The position numbers and the translations under genes are program-made. Positions 54,340-63,134 of a stretch of 64,000 nt of DNA are shown piece after piece. Source of the DNA: Streptomyces griseoincarnatus (GTDB lineage Bacteria; Actinomycetota; Actinomycetes; Streptomycetales; Streptomycetaceae). The stretch lies in NCBI GenBank assembly GCA_014649575.1, contig BMTH01000020.1, positions 1-64,000 on the forward strand. Reading direction: 5' to 3'. The notes beneath the pieces are model-generated. The model was given only the letters and a program-made list of their open reading frames with translations. It had not been told where the DNA came from and did no database searches. Within the stretch, counting starts at the first letter, position 1. Every line of letters starts with the position of its first letter.

Positions 54340-54782
54340 GCGGCGATGATCCGCGCTTCGCCGCCCACTTCCCGGCCATTCTCGACGCCGGCGGCGGAGC
54401 CATCGTCAACGTCTCGAGCGTGTTCGCACACCGCGGCGGCCCCGCCCCCGACTACTCCAACGCCAAGCACGCCATCCGGGCCCTCACGCGAACTGCCGCC
54501 AAGGAGTACGCAGACAGAGGTATCCGCATCAATAATCTTTAGCCTGGTGTGCTCTCCACCGAGATGACCGCCGCCCGCCCCGAAAAGGCCCAGGAGGTCG
54601 CCGACCGAGGTATCCCACCACGCCGGGTTGGCGCAGCCCGAGAGGTCGCGACCGCGATCGCCTTCCTTCTCTCGGACGATGCCAGCTACGTCACGGGGGC
54701 CACCTGGCAGTCGACGGCGGGTTCCTTGCCTGACCGCCCGCAGCGAGCGGCGTCCGGGCGCCGTACCCTGCTGGGCGTATGA
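54340..54782 (+). pseudogene. SDR oxidoreductase remnant with in-frame stop
   Basis: Reads GGAIVNVSSVFAHRGG, then YSNAKHAIRALTR (active-site YxxxK), GIRINNL, a TAG stop at 54540-54542, then PGVLSTEMT and AIAFLLSDDASYVTGATW in the same frame. The Rossmann N-terminus is missing, so the gene has lost both its start and continuity. Confidence 0.8.
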
Positions 54783-55047
54783 CTGCCTCCCCCGTCTGGA
54801 CCGCATCCGGGCTGCCCGAAGGTTGTCCGTCATGCCTCGGCAAGTAGCCGTCGGCCTGGCGCTGCGGCTCCGTGTTGCCGAGTCAGCCACCGACCATGCG
54901 GCCTCTGGGCCCGTTGTTCGGCGGCTCCTACTCCACAACTTGCCGTGTGATTCGATGGCTCGGCCGGCCCGCGGCTCGTGCTCAAGCCGGTTCCCTCATA
55001 GGCCGGCGTCTCGGTCCGGCTGTGGATCGCGGCTGACACGCACTCTT

Positions 55048-56400
55048 TTACGCTGTCGCTAGTAGGTGCGAGGCCGACACCGCCACGGCTCGTTGTGCCT
55101 CAATCCGATCGGCTTGTGTCGACTCGCCGTGGGCAATGACTTGCTCACCGGCGACCCACACGTCACGGATGGCACGGGAGCCTGCTGCCCAGACCAGGTT
55201 TGCGATCAGTTGTTCGTCGGAGACGTCGATCCCAGAAGCGAAGTGTGGGCCGTCTACGGCGACGTGGACCATGTCGGCCCACATTCCGCGGCTCAGCGCG
55301 CCGATGTCCGTTCGGCTGAGGGCCGCCGCCCCTCCTCGAGTGGCCAGCATCAACGCGTCAGCGGCGGTCAGGGCCAGCGGGTCCTCAGTGCTGACTCGCG
55401 CCAGCATCATGGCCAGCCTCATCTCATCCCAGAGGTCGAGGTCGTCGTTGCTCGCGGGACCGTCCGTGCCGAGTCCAACTGCGACTGGTGCCTTGCGCAG
55501 AGCGGTCAGTGGTGCGATTCCCGAGGCCAGCTTTGCATTGGATCCGGGGCAATGCGCAACTCCCGCGCCGTGGTCGGCCAGGAGTCGTATGTCTTGGGCA
55601 GAGAGGTGCACGGCGTGTGCCGCAAGCAGCCTCCCGTCCATGAGCCCCGTCTCTTGGAGCAGCCGTGGCACCGATCCGTATCGTGCACGCTGCTCCCGGT
55701 CTTCCTCCACGGATTCGGCGACGTGTGTATGGACGAGCGCTCCCCGTGCGGCCGCCGATTCGGCCGTCGCGTGCAAGGCCTCCGCCGGGAGGGTGTAGGC
55801 GGAGTGAGGGCCGTAGCCCAGCTCGATACGGTCACCAGGTCCGAATCTCAAGCCGTCTGTGTCGATCCAGTCGTCGATCTCGCGCATAGCACTCCGCCAT
55901 GGCGCTCCTGGCCCGTCAAAGTAGGCGGGGGCCAGGAGTATTCGGTTGCCCGCCGCGAGGGCGGCTTGGGCGACTGAATCGGCATGCATATACATCTCGG
56001 CGCTGGTGGTGACCCCGTGCTGCAGCATCTCTATGCATCCCAGCAGCATGCCCGCATAGGCGTCGGCAGGACGCATCCTCGCCTCGGCCGGCCAGATGAC
56101 ATCGTTGAGCCAGGACATCAGCGGCAAGTCACCCCCGGCACCGCGGAGCGGCGTCATGGCACTGTGCGCGTGGGCGTTGACCAAGCCGGGCATAAGAATT
56201 CCGGTCAGCCGTATGAGGCTTGCACCCTTGTGGGGCGGGGCGTCGGCCCGAGGACCGCAATAGGAGATGCGGCCGCCGGCGGTGACGTCTACGGCCCCGT
56301 CTCGGATTACTGAACAGGTCGGGTCCATGGGGAGGACAACGGGGGCGTAGAACCGGTGAGCAATCGGCAAGGTCACTCCAGGGTGGTTTCCACCGGCCAC
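55048..56400 (-). CDS. Amidohydrolase, TRZ/ATZ deaminase type
   Basis: 450 aa. Metal-dependent amidohydrolase motifs: HAHSAMTPLRG near 78 (HxH), GVTTSAEMY, VHTHVAES (third His), LAAHAVHLS (fourth His) and GLGTDGPASND (Asp). This is the arrangement of methylthioadenosine/S-adenosylhomocysteine deaminases and chlorohydrolases, which deaminate nucleosides or ring compounds. The precise substrate is unknown. It is followed upstream by a HAD hydrolase with a 37-base gap, likely one operon. Start GTG 56400 lacks a clear ribosome site. Confidence 0.85.
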   Translation of the reverse strand: MAGGNHPGVTLPIAHRFYAPVVLPMDPTCSVIRDGAVDVTAGGRISYCGPRADAPPHKGASLIRLTGILMPGLVNAHAHSAMTPLRGAGGDLPLMSWLNDVIWPAEARMRPADAYAGMLLGCIEMLQHGVTTSAEMYMHADSVAQAALAAGNRILLAPAYFDGPGAPWRSAMREIDDWIDTDGLRFGPGDRIELGYGPHSAYTLPAEALHATAESAAARGALVHTHVAESVEEDREQRARYGSVPRLLQETGLMDGRLLAAHAVHLSAQDIRLLADHGAGVAHCPGSNAKLASGIAPLTALRKAPVAVGLGTDGPASNDDLDLWDEMRLAMMLARVSTEDPLALTAADALMLATRGGAAALSRTDIGALSRGMWADMVHVAVDGPHFASGIDVSDEQLIANLVWAAGSRAIRDVWVAGEQVIAHGESTQADRIEAQRAVAVSASHLLATA

Positions 56401-56436
56401 GCATGTTTGGCTCGGTCGAGTCGGCTGTGCAGGATT

Positions 56437-57060
56437 TCAGGAGGTCAGACTGGTACCGAGCAGGCTCTGGATGTCGGTGATCGTCGTCCGTGGCTCCTGG
56501 GCCCGGACCGTAGCCATGCCCAGTGCGGCAGCTGGGGGAAGGTTGTGCGGGGTGTCGTCCACGAAAACACAGGCAGCGGCGGGAAGTTCGAGCATCTTAA
56601 GCATGTGCTCATATATCGCCGGCTCGGGCTTTCGCAGCCCGTGGTCCTCCGAGATCAGCACGGCGTCAAATGTGGTGTCCAGATCGCAGTCGGCGTAGAG
56701 GTCCCAGGGGGCTCTCCCTACGCTGTTCGACAGCAAACCGACCCGGATTCCCTGTCGACGGGCGGCCGCCGCCGCTTCGTACATCAATGGCGCCGGTCTC
56801 AGTCTGGAAAATATCCGCCCCAACAGATTGTCGGGGCTGACCCCGATCCGCAGGGCTGCGACCTTGTTCCACTGTGCCTGTGTGACGGAGCCGCGTTCCA
56901 AGTCTTCGGTGAGGCGGAGGATCTCATGATCGCTGGAAAGTTGACGCACGACACTGCCCTGCGGAAGTCCTTCGTCACGCTCGAATTCGGTGACTGACGC
57001 CAGCAGCGGTGTGGTGAGGACACCACCGAAGTCAAGAATGAGGCCCTTACGTTCGTTCAT
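56437..57060 (-). CDS. HAD-IA family hydrolase
   Basis: 207 aa from ATG 57060 (AGGAG eight bases upstream). HAD motifs: I LILDFGGVLT, II LLSNS, III with K in GLRKPEP, IV VFVDDTPHN. The first motif is D-F-G-G, where the second acid is Gly, common in GGVL-type HAD-IA enzymes that are phosphatases or haloacid dehalogenase-like. Lies ahead of the amidohydrolase gene and downstream of a GntR-type palindrome. Confidence 0.82.
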   Translation of the reverse strand: MNERKGLILDFGGVLTTPLLASVTEFERDEGLPQGSVVRQLSSDHEILRLTEDLERGSVTQAQWNKVAALRIGVSPDNLLGRIFSRLRPAPLMYEAAAAARRQGIRVGLLSNSVGRAPWDLYADCDLDTTFDAVLISEDHGLRKPEPAIYEHMLKMLELPAAACVFVDDTPHNLPPAAALGMATVRAQEPRTTITDIQSLLGTSLTS

Positions 57061-57282
57061 GTGCAAGCTCCTGGGGTTCCCTGGCAGGCCGTCGAGTGCT
57101 CGCCTGTGCGTAGCGAGCGCTCTACCGGGAGCACTGACTGCTCCGTCGGATTGTGAGTGCCGGCCGACAACCCCAGTGCTCTGGAGCCAGGCCGGCGAGG
57201 CCGTTAGTCGCCAGGCAGGCTAGCATGTTCTTGAATGAACGGTCAGACAATAATAGGTGAGCGGTCAGAGCACCTCCAGTCC

Positions 57283-57303
57283 TGTATACATTGCATGTAT
57301 ACA
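57283..57303. promoter_or_regulatory. GntR-type operator palindrome
   Basis: Perfect inverted repeat TGTATACAT and ATGTATACA separated by TGC, 220 bases upstream of the HAD start and 75 bases upstream of the DUF6518 gene. TGTATACA half-sites are typical of GntR-family regulators. No GntR gene lies in this window. Confidence 0.7.
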
Positions 57304-57377
57304 AAGAGCGTATAGTCGCTTCCCGCTCAACTGTGACCCGCGGAGGCGACATTGTTCCTGAGTACTGACCTCCGACT

Positions 57378-58085
57378 ATGACCGTCAGGAGAGTGTTTGG
57401 CAGCCCAGTGATCCTGCCGACGCTTGCAGGCCTCCTCCTTGGAGCGCTGACCAGCCTCGCCCAGGGATGGCTGCCCGGCGCGTGGAACCAGATCGCGAAC
57501 TCCGGTGCTGTGTGGTGCGTCGCCGCGTTCGTGACCGGAGCCCTCGTCTCGCGACGAGGGCGCGTCGGGCTGGCGATATCGTGTGGCGTCGCAACCGAAG
57601 TCGGCCTGGTCGTGGGCTACTACGGGTACGCAGAGCTGGGACGGGAGGGCATGGGCCGCCTGTTCTTCCCTCTCGTGTGGTTGTTCATGGCGTGCATCGC
57701 CGGGCCGTTCTTCGGCGCAGCGGGCCACTGGTGGCTGCGTGGTCGGACGACGCGGCTTCGGGTCGTCGGGCTTGCCAGTGTCGCGGGAGTCTTCGGAATG
57801 GAGGCGTTGCTCTTCGGCTGGGACCTGCACTACACAATGCAGGCTTGGGCTTGCCTCGGCATCTCGGTTCTCGTCCCACTGCTGAGCGTTTTCGCTCGGC
57901 AAGCACCGTCAACGAACAGGCGGTCCGAACCTACTACGAGGCCTCTCGACAAGCCGAGCCGATCGCGCCCCGATCACAGCACCGGGTGTCCGGCATACCG
58001 CAGTACTGACACGACCGCACAGCACCGAGGGGCACCACGGACCGCGCCGCCTTCGCAACTACGCCGACGGACATCACCTGACTGA
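57378..58085 (+). CDS. DUF6518-type integral membrane protein
   Basis: 235 aa, no strong ribosome site. Five to six membrane helices: LPTLAGLLLGALTSLAQG, VWCVAAFVTGALV, LVVGYYGYAEL, PLVWLFMACIAGPFFGAAG, VVGLASVAGVFGMEALLFG and CLGISVLVPLL. The last 65 residues are Arg/Pro/Thr-rich and hydrophilic, unlike the family, perhaps from a late frameshift. Function unknown. Confidence 0.75.
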   Translation: MTVRRVFGSPVILPTLAGLLLGALTSLAQGWLPGAWNQIANSGAVWCVAAFVTGALVSRRGRVGLAISCGVATEVGLVVGYYGYAELGREGMGRLFFPLVWLFMACIAGPFFGAAGHWWLRGRTTRLRVVGLASVAGVFGMEALLFGWDLHYTMQAWACLGISVLVPLLSVFARQAPSTNRRSEPTTRPLDKPSRSRPDHSTGCPAYRSTDTTAQHRGAPRTAPPSQLRRRTSPD

Positions 58086-58234
58086 CGCGAGGGAAGTGGC
58101 CCGCGGCCGCACATCCTGCGTGACCCGCGGGCCGCCTGCAACTGCCGAGCGCAGTCACGCTTCTCCGTAAGCTCAACGTGACCGATTGGTGCGGCTGCTG
58201 GAAACACCTGCATCAGCCGGTCAGGGGATCGCGC

Positions 58235-59128
58235 TTAGGGCTTCCACTGCAAGACGTTTCGGATGGTGCGACCTAGCATCCACTCCTTCTCGGCCGCCGA
58301 AAAAACGTCCGAGTCGAGCAGATAGTGCAGACTGTGAGAGTAGGGAGCTGGGTGAGGCGATAGGCCAGGCTTTATAGCCTGCGTATGGTCGCTTGCCCAC
58401 AGAATCCTCTCAGCACCATAAGCATCGACTACCTTGCGAAAGTGTGGAATGAGGTCGGGATACGGATACGGCTCGCCAGCCAAGCGCTCGATGTGCGACC
58501 ACTTCAAGTGCAAGTTGGCGTACTCGGACAGGGATCGAATCTTGTCCAGGCGACTGTAACGCTCCGTCGGTGCTGCGTCCTCCGCTGGCCAGGCAATGCC
58601 GATGTGGTCGATGATGAACTTCAAGTCCGGGAACTTCTGCAGGTATGGTTCGAGGGTCTCTACGCGGGGGGTGACCATAATGAACACCGGAACCTGCTCA
58701 ATCTCACATGCTGCGAACAACCTGCTGTATCCGCCCCGCTCGAATTCTGGGTCACGCCAGGTATTGCCGTCATGACCGGCGTGGACACGAATGCCAACGC
58801 ATCCGGGCTGCCGGCGTAGCGCAGCGACAACCTGTTCGAGGTCAGGGTCCTTGTAGTCTACGCGGCTCAGCCAGACGAACCGATCTGGATACCTGCTGAC
58901 TGCCAGTTGCGAGAAAGGACGTTCAGGTCGCCACGCGCCGTTGGGGTGGTGACCTCCGGGAAGCATATGGAACTGGGCATCCAGGCCAGTAAATTCGTCG
59001 ATCACGGCACCGCGCACGCCCACTGCATCCATGGCGACGATCGCTGCGTTCAGGGTAGTTTCAAGGTCCACTTCCTGCCAGTTGGGCCCGATCTGGTTGG
59101 CATGAAGCTGGCCGTCAATGATTTCCAT
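58235..59128 (-). CDS. Amidohydrolase-2 / PDC-hydrolase-type protein
   Basis: 297 aa. ATG preceded by GAAGGAC. It has IIDGQLHAN at the start (D, H in place of the usual DxHxH), PGCVGIRVHAG, FIIDHIGIAW (His) and ILWASDHTQA (Asp). This matches the amidohydrolase-related family acting on lactones or decarboxylating ring acids, such as 2-pyrone-4,6-dicarboxylate hydrolase. Next upstream on the same strand is an SDR dehydrogenase, so a small catabolic operon is likely. More A/T-rich than the defence region. Confidence 0.82.
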   Translation of the reverse strand: MEIIDGQLHANQIGPNWQEVDLETTLNAAIVAMDAVGVRGAVIDEFTGLDAQFHMLPGGHHPNGAWRPERPFSQLAVSRYPDRFVWLSRVDYKDPDLEQVVAALRRQPGCVGIRVHAGHDGNTWRDPEFERGGYSRLFAACEIEQVPVFIMVTPRVETLEPYLQKFPDLKFIIDHIGIAWPAEDAAPTERYSRLDKIRSLSEYANLHLKWSHIERLAGEPYPYPDLIPHFRKVVDAYGAERILWASDHTQAIKPGLSPHPAPYSHSLHYLLDSDVFSAAEKEWMLGRTIRNVLQWKP

Positions 59129-59215
59129 GCTGAGTCCTTCAGTATGTCAGGTAAGGAGTCGCGCGTCCGCTCGTCGCGGACGTGCGAGGAATGTTGTGAA
59201 TCTTCCTCAGTGTGG

Positions 59216-60007
59216 TCAGGCGTTCGAGCCCTGGGACAGGCCGGGCATGTGGGCCGTGAGGCCTCCATCGACCACCAAGACCTGCCCGTTGATGTAGGAG
59301 CCAGCGTCACTGGACACAAAGGCAACCGTCTCTGCGATGTCCTCCGGCTGTCCGGGGCGCTGCACCAGTCCCCCACTGGACTTGCGGAAGGCCTCCTGGC
59401 TTTCGGTGTCGTCGCCAACCATGATCACTCCAGGGGCGACCGCGTTGCAGCGCACTCCTTGGGTGCCGTACGTTGCCGCGACGGTACGCATCAGGCCGAT
59501 CATGCCAGCCTTTGCTGACGAGTATGCGGTTGCAAAACCTGCGACGCTGTGCAGGGCTGCCGTCGAGCTCATCATCACGATGGAGCCGTTTCCCGCAGCT
59601 ACCATGTCAGGAAGTACGTGGCGTGCACCGAGCATGGGGCCTCGAAGGTTGGCAGCGATCACCCTGTCCCAGACGTTCACGGGAGTATCGAGTAGTGCCC
59701 CGTCCCCGGCTACAGATGCCTTGAGCGCCGCATTGTTGACCAATACAGTCACCCCCCCATGGCGGCTCCGCACGGACGCAAGGACCGACTCCCATGCAGC
59801 GTTGTCCGCTACATCCAGGGCGAAGGCCTCCGCAGTTCCCCCCAGCGCGCGAATTTGGTCGCAAGTCTCCTGCGCTGTCTCGAGATTGATGTCGGTGGAT
59901 ACCACGGTCGCCCCCTGTGCCGCGAGTGCCTTAGCGCAGGCTCGGCCGATGCCGGCACCTGCGCCAGTGACCAGTGCGCGACGTCCCTCGAGGGAACTGT
60001 CTCTCAT
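59216..60007 (-). CDS. Short-chain dehydrogenase/reductase (classical SDR)
   Basis: 263 aa from ATG 60007 (CAGGAGA six to eight bases before); the longer frame upstream is not coding. NAD(P) site TGAGAGIG near 15-22, LVNNAA, active-site S in MMSSTAAL and YSSAK, and a C-terminal SYINGQVLVVDGG. It is of the 3-oxoacyl-reductase/glucose-dehydrogenase-like group. Likely oxidises a hydroxyl in the pathway of its amidohydrolase neighbour. Confidence 0.88.
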   Translation of the reverse strand: MRDSSLEGRRALVTGAGAGIGRACAKALAAQGATVVSTDINLETAQETCDQIRALGGTAEAFALDVADNAAWESVLASVRSRHGGVTVLVNNAALKASVAGDGALLDTPVNVWDRVIAANLRGPMLGARHVLPDMVAAGNGSIVMMSSTAALHSVAGFATAYSSAKAGMIGLMRTVAATYGTQGVRCNAVAPGVIMVGDDTESQEAFRKSSGGLVQRPGQPEDIAETVAFVSSDAGSYINGQVLVVDGGLTAHMPGLSQGSNA

Positions 60008-60567
60008 GATCTTCTCCTGATTCAGCCCGTGTGTCGGACCGGGCAGTGTTGGTATGCCCGAAGAATGCCTAACACTTTCTTGGTGACGGTGTGCAACCCC
60101 GTCGGCGCAAGAGCCACCCAAGAGTCGGCCGGGGAGTATGCGGGCTCGAAGCCTGTTCGGCAAATGGTGGTTACTACGCCCTATGCGCGATCTCTGCCCT
60201 CGTGACCAGCTCGGTAGGAGAACGTCCGAATGGCCGACTTCTTCAAATGCTACTGAGGCTGAGGATGATGGGTCATGTTTCACCGTCCGCAGCTCATGCG
60301 TGACCGTCCGAGTCTCGCGGTGCACCTTGCACCGCCAGCCCGACAAGCTTTCTGGCTATTCAGTCCTGGCACCTCGGCAAATGGATACGCATCCCATGAC
60401 TGTTGGCGTTCCTGATCACCGTGTCCGGCGCTGGCGGCCGGCATCAACCCGCCCGCCAGCGAGTGTCCCACCCGGACAATCCCAGGTAGCGTTGTATGCA
60501 GGACGTCGCCTCCGCGTTTCCTGGGCGCACGCTGCGGCGCAAAACCGTGAGATGCATGGGGGTCGGT
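60008..60567. other. Gene-less interval
   Basis: Divergent region between the SDR and DUF488 genes. It presumably holds both promoters; no defined motif, terminator or small gene is convincing. Confidence 0.5.
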
Positions 60568-60927
60568 ATGGTCATGCTTCACGCAGTGCAGGTACGACGA
60601 GCCTATGAAAAACCCGAGGAATCGGATGGGGTGCGGGTGCTCGTCGACCGTCTGTGGCCTCGTGGGTTGGCCAAGGAGAAGGCCGCGTTGGACGAGTGGT
60701 GCAAGCAGGTCGCCCCGTCTGGCGACCTCCGCACGTGGTACAACCATGATCCTGACCGGTTCGAGGAATTCGAACGCCGCTACTGCGAAGAACTCGCCGA
60801 TCCGGATCGGGCAGAAGCCTTGGAGCACCTGCGCGGAATCGCGAGAACTCGGACCCTGACGCTGATCACTGCCACCAAGCACCCGGAGATTAGCGAGGCC
60901 GAGGTACTGGCACGGGTTTTGAGCTGA
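60568..60927 (+). CDS. DUF488 family protein
   Basis: 119 aa from ATG 60568 (ATG 60574 is an alternative). Typical motifs: VRVLVDRLWPRGLAKEKA near the start, WCKQVAPSGDLRTWY, and LTLITATKHPE at the C-terminus. YeaO-like family of unknown enzymatic role. Monocistronic. Confidence 0.88.
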   Translation: MVMLHAVQVRRAYEKPEESDGVRVLVDRLWPRGLAKEKAALDEWCKQVAPSGDLRTWYNHDPDRFEEFERRYCEELADPDRAEALEHLRGIARTRTLTLITATKHPEISEAEVLARVLS

Positions 60928-61131
60928 CCCTTCGTTACAGTTGGCACCTGCCTGCGAGGACTGGGACGGCTCCCGTAACCGTCTGGCATGACTGGCGCTT
61001 TGAGACGATGGGGCCGGCGATGTGCGCCGGGCTCGGCGGGCGCCCCGCTCGGTGGGGCGATGGCCCTCGTCCAGGGAGGTCCCGATGCGCCCCCCTCGCT
61101 GCCATAACGCAAGGTGTCTTGTCGTTGGGCT

Positions 61132-62001
61132 CTATCGTGTTGCGCGCGATAGAGCTGTCTTTACCGCGTCGGCAGCGCGGATTCCGGCGTCCTTGGTGAT
61201 CAGGCCGTCGATGGCCTCGCCGAACACCTCGACCCCGACGGTCAGTAGTCCTCCTTTGTCCAGGAGCGGGCGGATGACGGTGTCGAGATCGAGTTCGCCA
61301 TCGCCGGGAAAGCGGCGGAATCGGCCCTCGCCGAAGAGAGTGTCGGACTGGGGAGAAAGGGAGGCGTCGGCGAGCTGGAGGCCGGTCACCTTCTCATTCG
61401 GGATGTCCGGCAGCAGGTCCAGGGCGGCCTGCGGCTCGTCCGACGCCCTTAGCAGATGCCAGGTGTCCACCAGGAGTGTGCCGTTAGGACGGTCGGCACG
61501 CCGGACGATCTCCCATGCGGTGGCCAGATCGCGGATCCCCCAGAACGGCACGAACTCCAGCTCGACCCGCAGCCCGCGGTCCTCCGCCGTCCGGCAGAAC
61601 GCGGCATAGGAGGTGACCAGTTCGTCCAGGGGGACGGTGCCTGCGGTGAACGCCCCGCATGCCAGGACGGAGTCCATGCCCGCGGCCTCCGCAAGGTCGA
61701 GGACTTCGGTGTTGGTGAAGTCGAAGCGCTGCTTGATCGGTGCGGGCAGGTCGTCCGCGTACGGGATCGGTGCCCAGCTCGCGGCACCGTCGAGTTGCGC
61801 CAGCCGCACGCTTCTGGCTTCCGCCTCCGCGCGAATCCACTGCCAGTCATAACCGGAGATGAGCAGTTCGTGAAGGGTGAGAGGGCTCAGGGCCGTGGCC
61901 GGGAACCCTCCGGCTCTCGCGGCGTCCAGCACAGCGATGAAGCCTCGGCTTGCCATGCTCCCTGGCCAGAAGGTCAGCTCCGGAGCGTTCCGGCCGGTCA
62001 T
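61132..62001 (-). CDS. Sugar-phosphate isomerase/epimerase-like TIM barrel
   Basis: 289 aa; GGAGG four bases before the ATG. AP-endonuclease-2-type TIM barrel: VELEFVPFWGI (metal Glu), LLVDTWHLLR (Asp-x-x-His), LQLADAS and VGVEVFGEA (Glu) near the end. Isomerises or cleaves a sugar or inositol derivative, unspecified. ATGA overlap with the alpha/beta hydrolase upstream; probably co-expressed with it. Confidence 0.82.
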   Translation of the reverse strand: MTGRNAPELTFWPGSMASRGFIAVLDAARAGGFPATALSPLTLHELLISGYDWQWIRAEAEARSVRLAQLDGAASWAPIPYADDLPAPIKQRFDFTNTEVLDLAEAAGMDSVLACGAFTAGTVPLDELVTSYAAFCRTAEDRGLRVELEFVPFWGIRDLATAWEIVRRADRPNGTLLVDTWHLLRASDEPQAALDLLPDIPNEKVTGLQLADASLSPQSDTLFGEGRFRRFPGDGELDLDTVIRPLLDKGGLLTVGVEVFGEAIDGLITKDAGIRAADAVKTALSRATR

Positions 62002-62900
62002 CGTGCCTCCCCGGTTCCGGTTCCCGTGTGGTGTCCCGCTCGTGCGGCGACGTCCGTGATGATCTCGGCGAGTCGGTCGGGCCGTTCCTCCGGTATCCAG
62101 TGACCGGCCCGGTCGACGATCTCCACCTGTCCCTGCTCGGCGACCTCTCCGACCATCTCTTCCAGCGCGGGACGCACTGCGGTGACACCGCTGGCTACGG
62201 CGGTGAACGGGATGGCGAGCCGTGCCTCGGCGAGCGCCGCTTTGTTGTCCGCGCTGTCCTGGCTCAGCGCCCGGTACATCTCCAGGCCGGCCCTGAGTGC
62301 GCCGGGCGCGCGGTAGGCGGCGGCGTAGGCGTCGATGTCGTCGGGGGTCACCGCGGCACGGTCGTAGATGCGTGAGGATACGAAGTAGTCGATGTACTCC
62401 TTTTCGCGTCCGGCGATGAGCAGGTGCGCGACGTCGACGTTGGCGTGAAAGGGGATGTGCCAGGTGCGAGGGTTGGCGGCGAGACTGTCGCCGAGCCGTG
62501 TGCCCGGCAGCGGGGCGTCGACGGTGACGAGCGCGGCGGCGCTGTCGCGGTGGCGGAGCGCGTACGCGAAGCCCACGTAGGCTCCCATGTCGTGGCCGCA
62601 GATCAGTACGGGGCCGTCGGCTCCCGCTTGTTCGACGATGCCTTTGACGTCGTCAGAGAGGGTGAACTTGTCGTAGCCGCTCGCCGGGCCGGGGAAACCT
62701 CCGATGCCGCGGAGGTCGGGGGCGATCACGCGGAAGTGGCTGGCCAGACGTTGTATGAGGGGGTGCCATTCCCTGCTGGTCTGCGGGAAGCCGTGAAGCA
62801 GGACGAGAGCAGGGCCGGCGCCAGCCGTGACGTAGTGATGGCCGAGGCCTCCCACGGTGGCGCGGTGATGGCGGATGTCAATGTCGGCGTGAACTGGCAT
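61998..62900 (-). CDS. Alpha/beta hydrolase, epoxide-hydrolase or haloalkane-dehalogenase type
   Basis: 300 aa from ATG 62900. Motifs: LLHGFPQTSREW (oxyanion HGFPQ), VIAPDLRGIGG, nucleophile CGHDMGAYVG (Asp), and catalytic His in RAGHWIPEERPD. An Asp nucleophile separates this group from esterases and suits epoxide hydrolysis or dehalogenation. Overlaps the TIM-barrel gene by four bases; an MFS transporter lies just upstream on the same strand. Confidence 0.85.
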   Translation of the reverse strand: MPVHADIDIRHHRATVGGLGHHYVTAGAGPALVLLHGFPQTSREWHPLIQRLASHFRVIAPDLRGIGGFPGPASGYDKFTLSDDVKGIVEQAGADGPVLICGHDMGAYVGFAYALRHRDSAAALVTVDAPLPGTRLGDSLAANPRTWHIPFHANVDVAHLLIAGREKEYIDYFVSSRIYDRAAVTPDDIDAYAAAYRAPGALRAGLEMYRALSQDSADNKAALAEARLAIPFTAVASGVTAVRPALEEMVGEVAEQGQVEIVDRAGHWIPEERPDRLAEIITDVAARAGHHTGTGTGEAR

Positions 62901-63134
62901 GAGTGGATGTCTCTTTCTCCCTGGGCAGGTGTGTGGGACGGGTCGGCGAACGGGCGGGGCGGCTGTGAGTGGTGACCCGGGCAACGCCGCGTCACGCTAG
63001 CGAAGACCTCGGCATGGTCTGTCTGTCCACGGGAGCACCGCTGGCAGGAGGCCGCAACGGGAGCGGGTATGCGAGCCCATATCGAAGCGTCTCAGTCCGC
63101 GCGGGCGGCGGCTTTCCTGCCCAGAGAGGATGTG

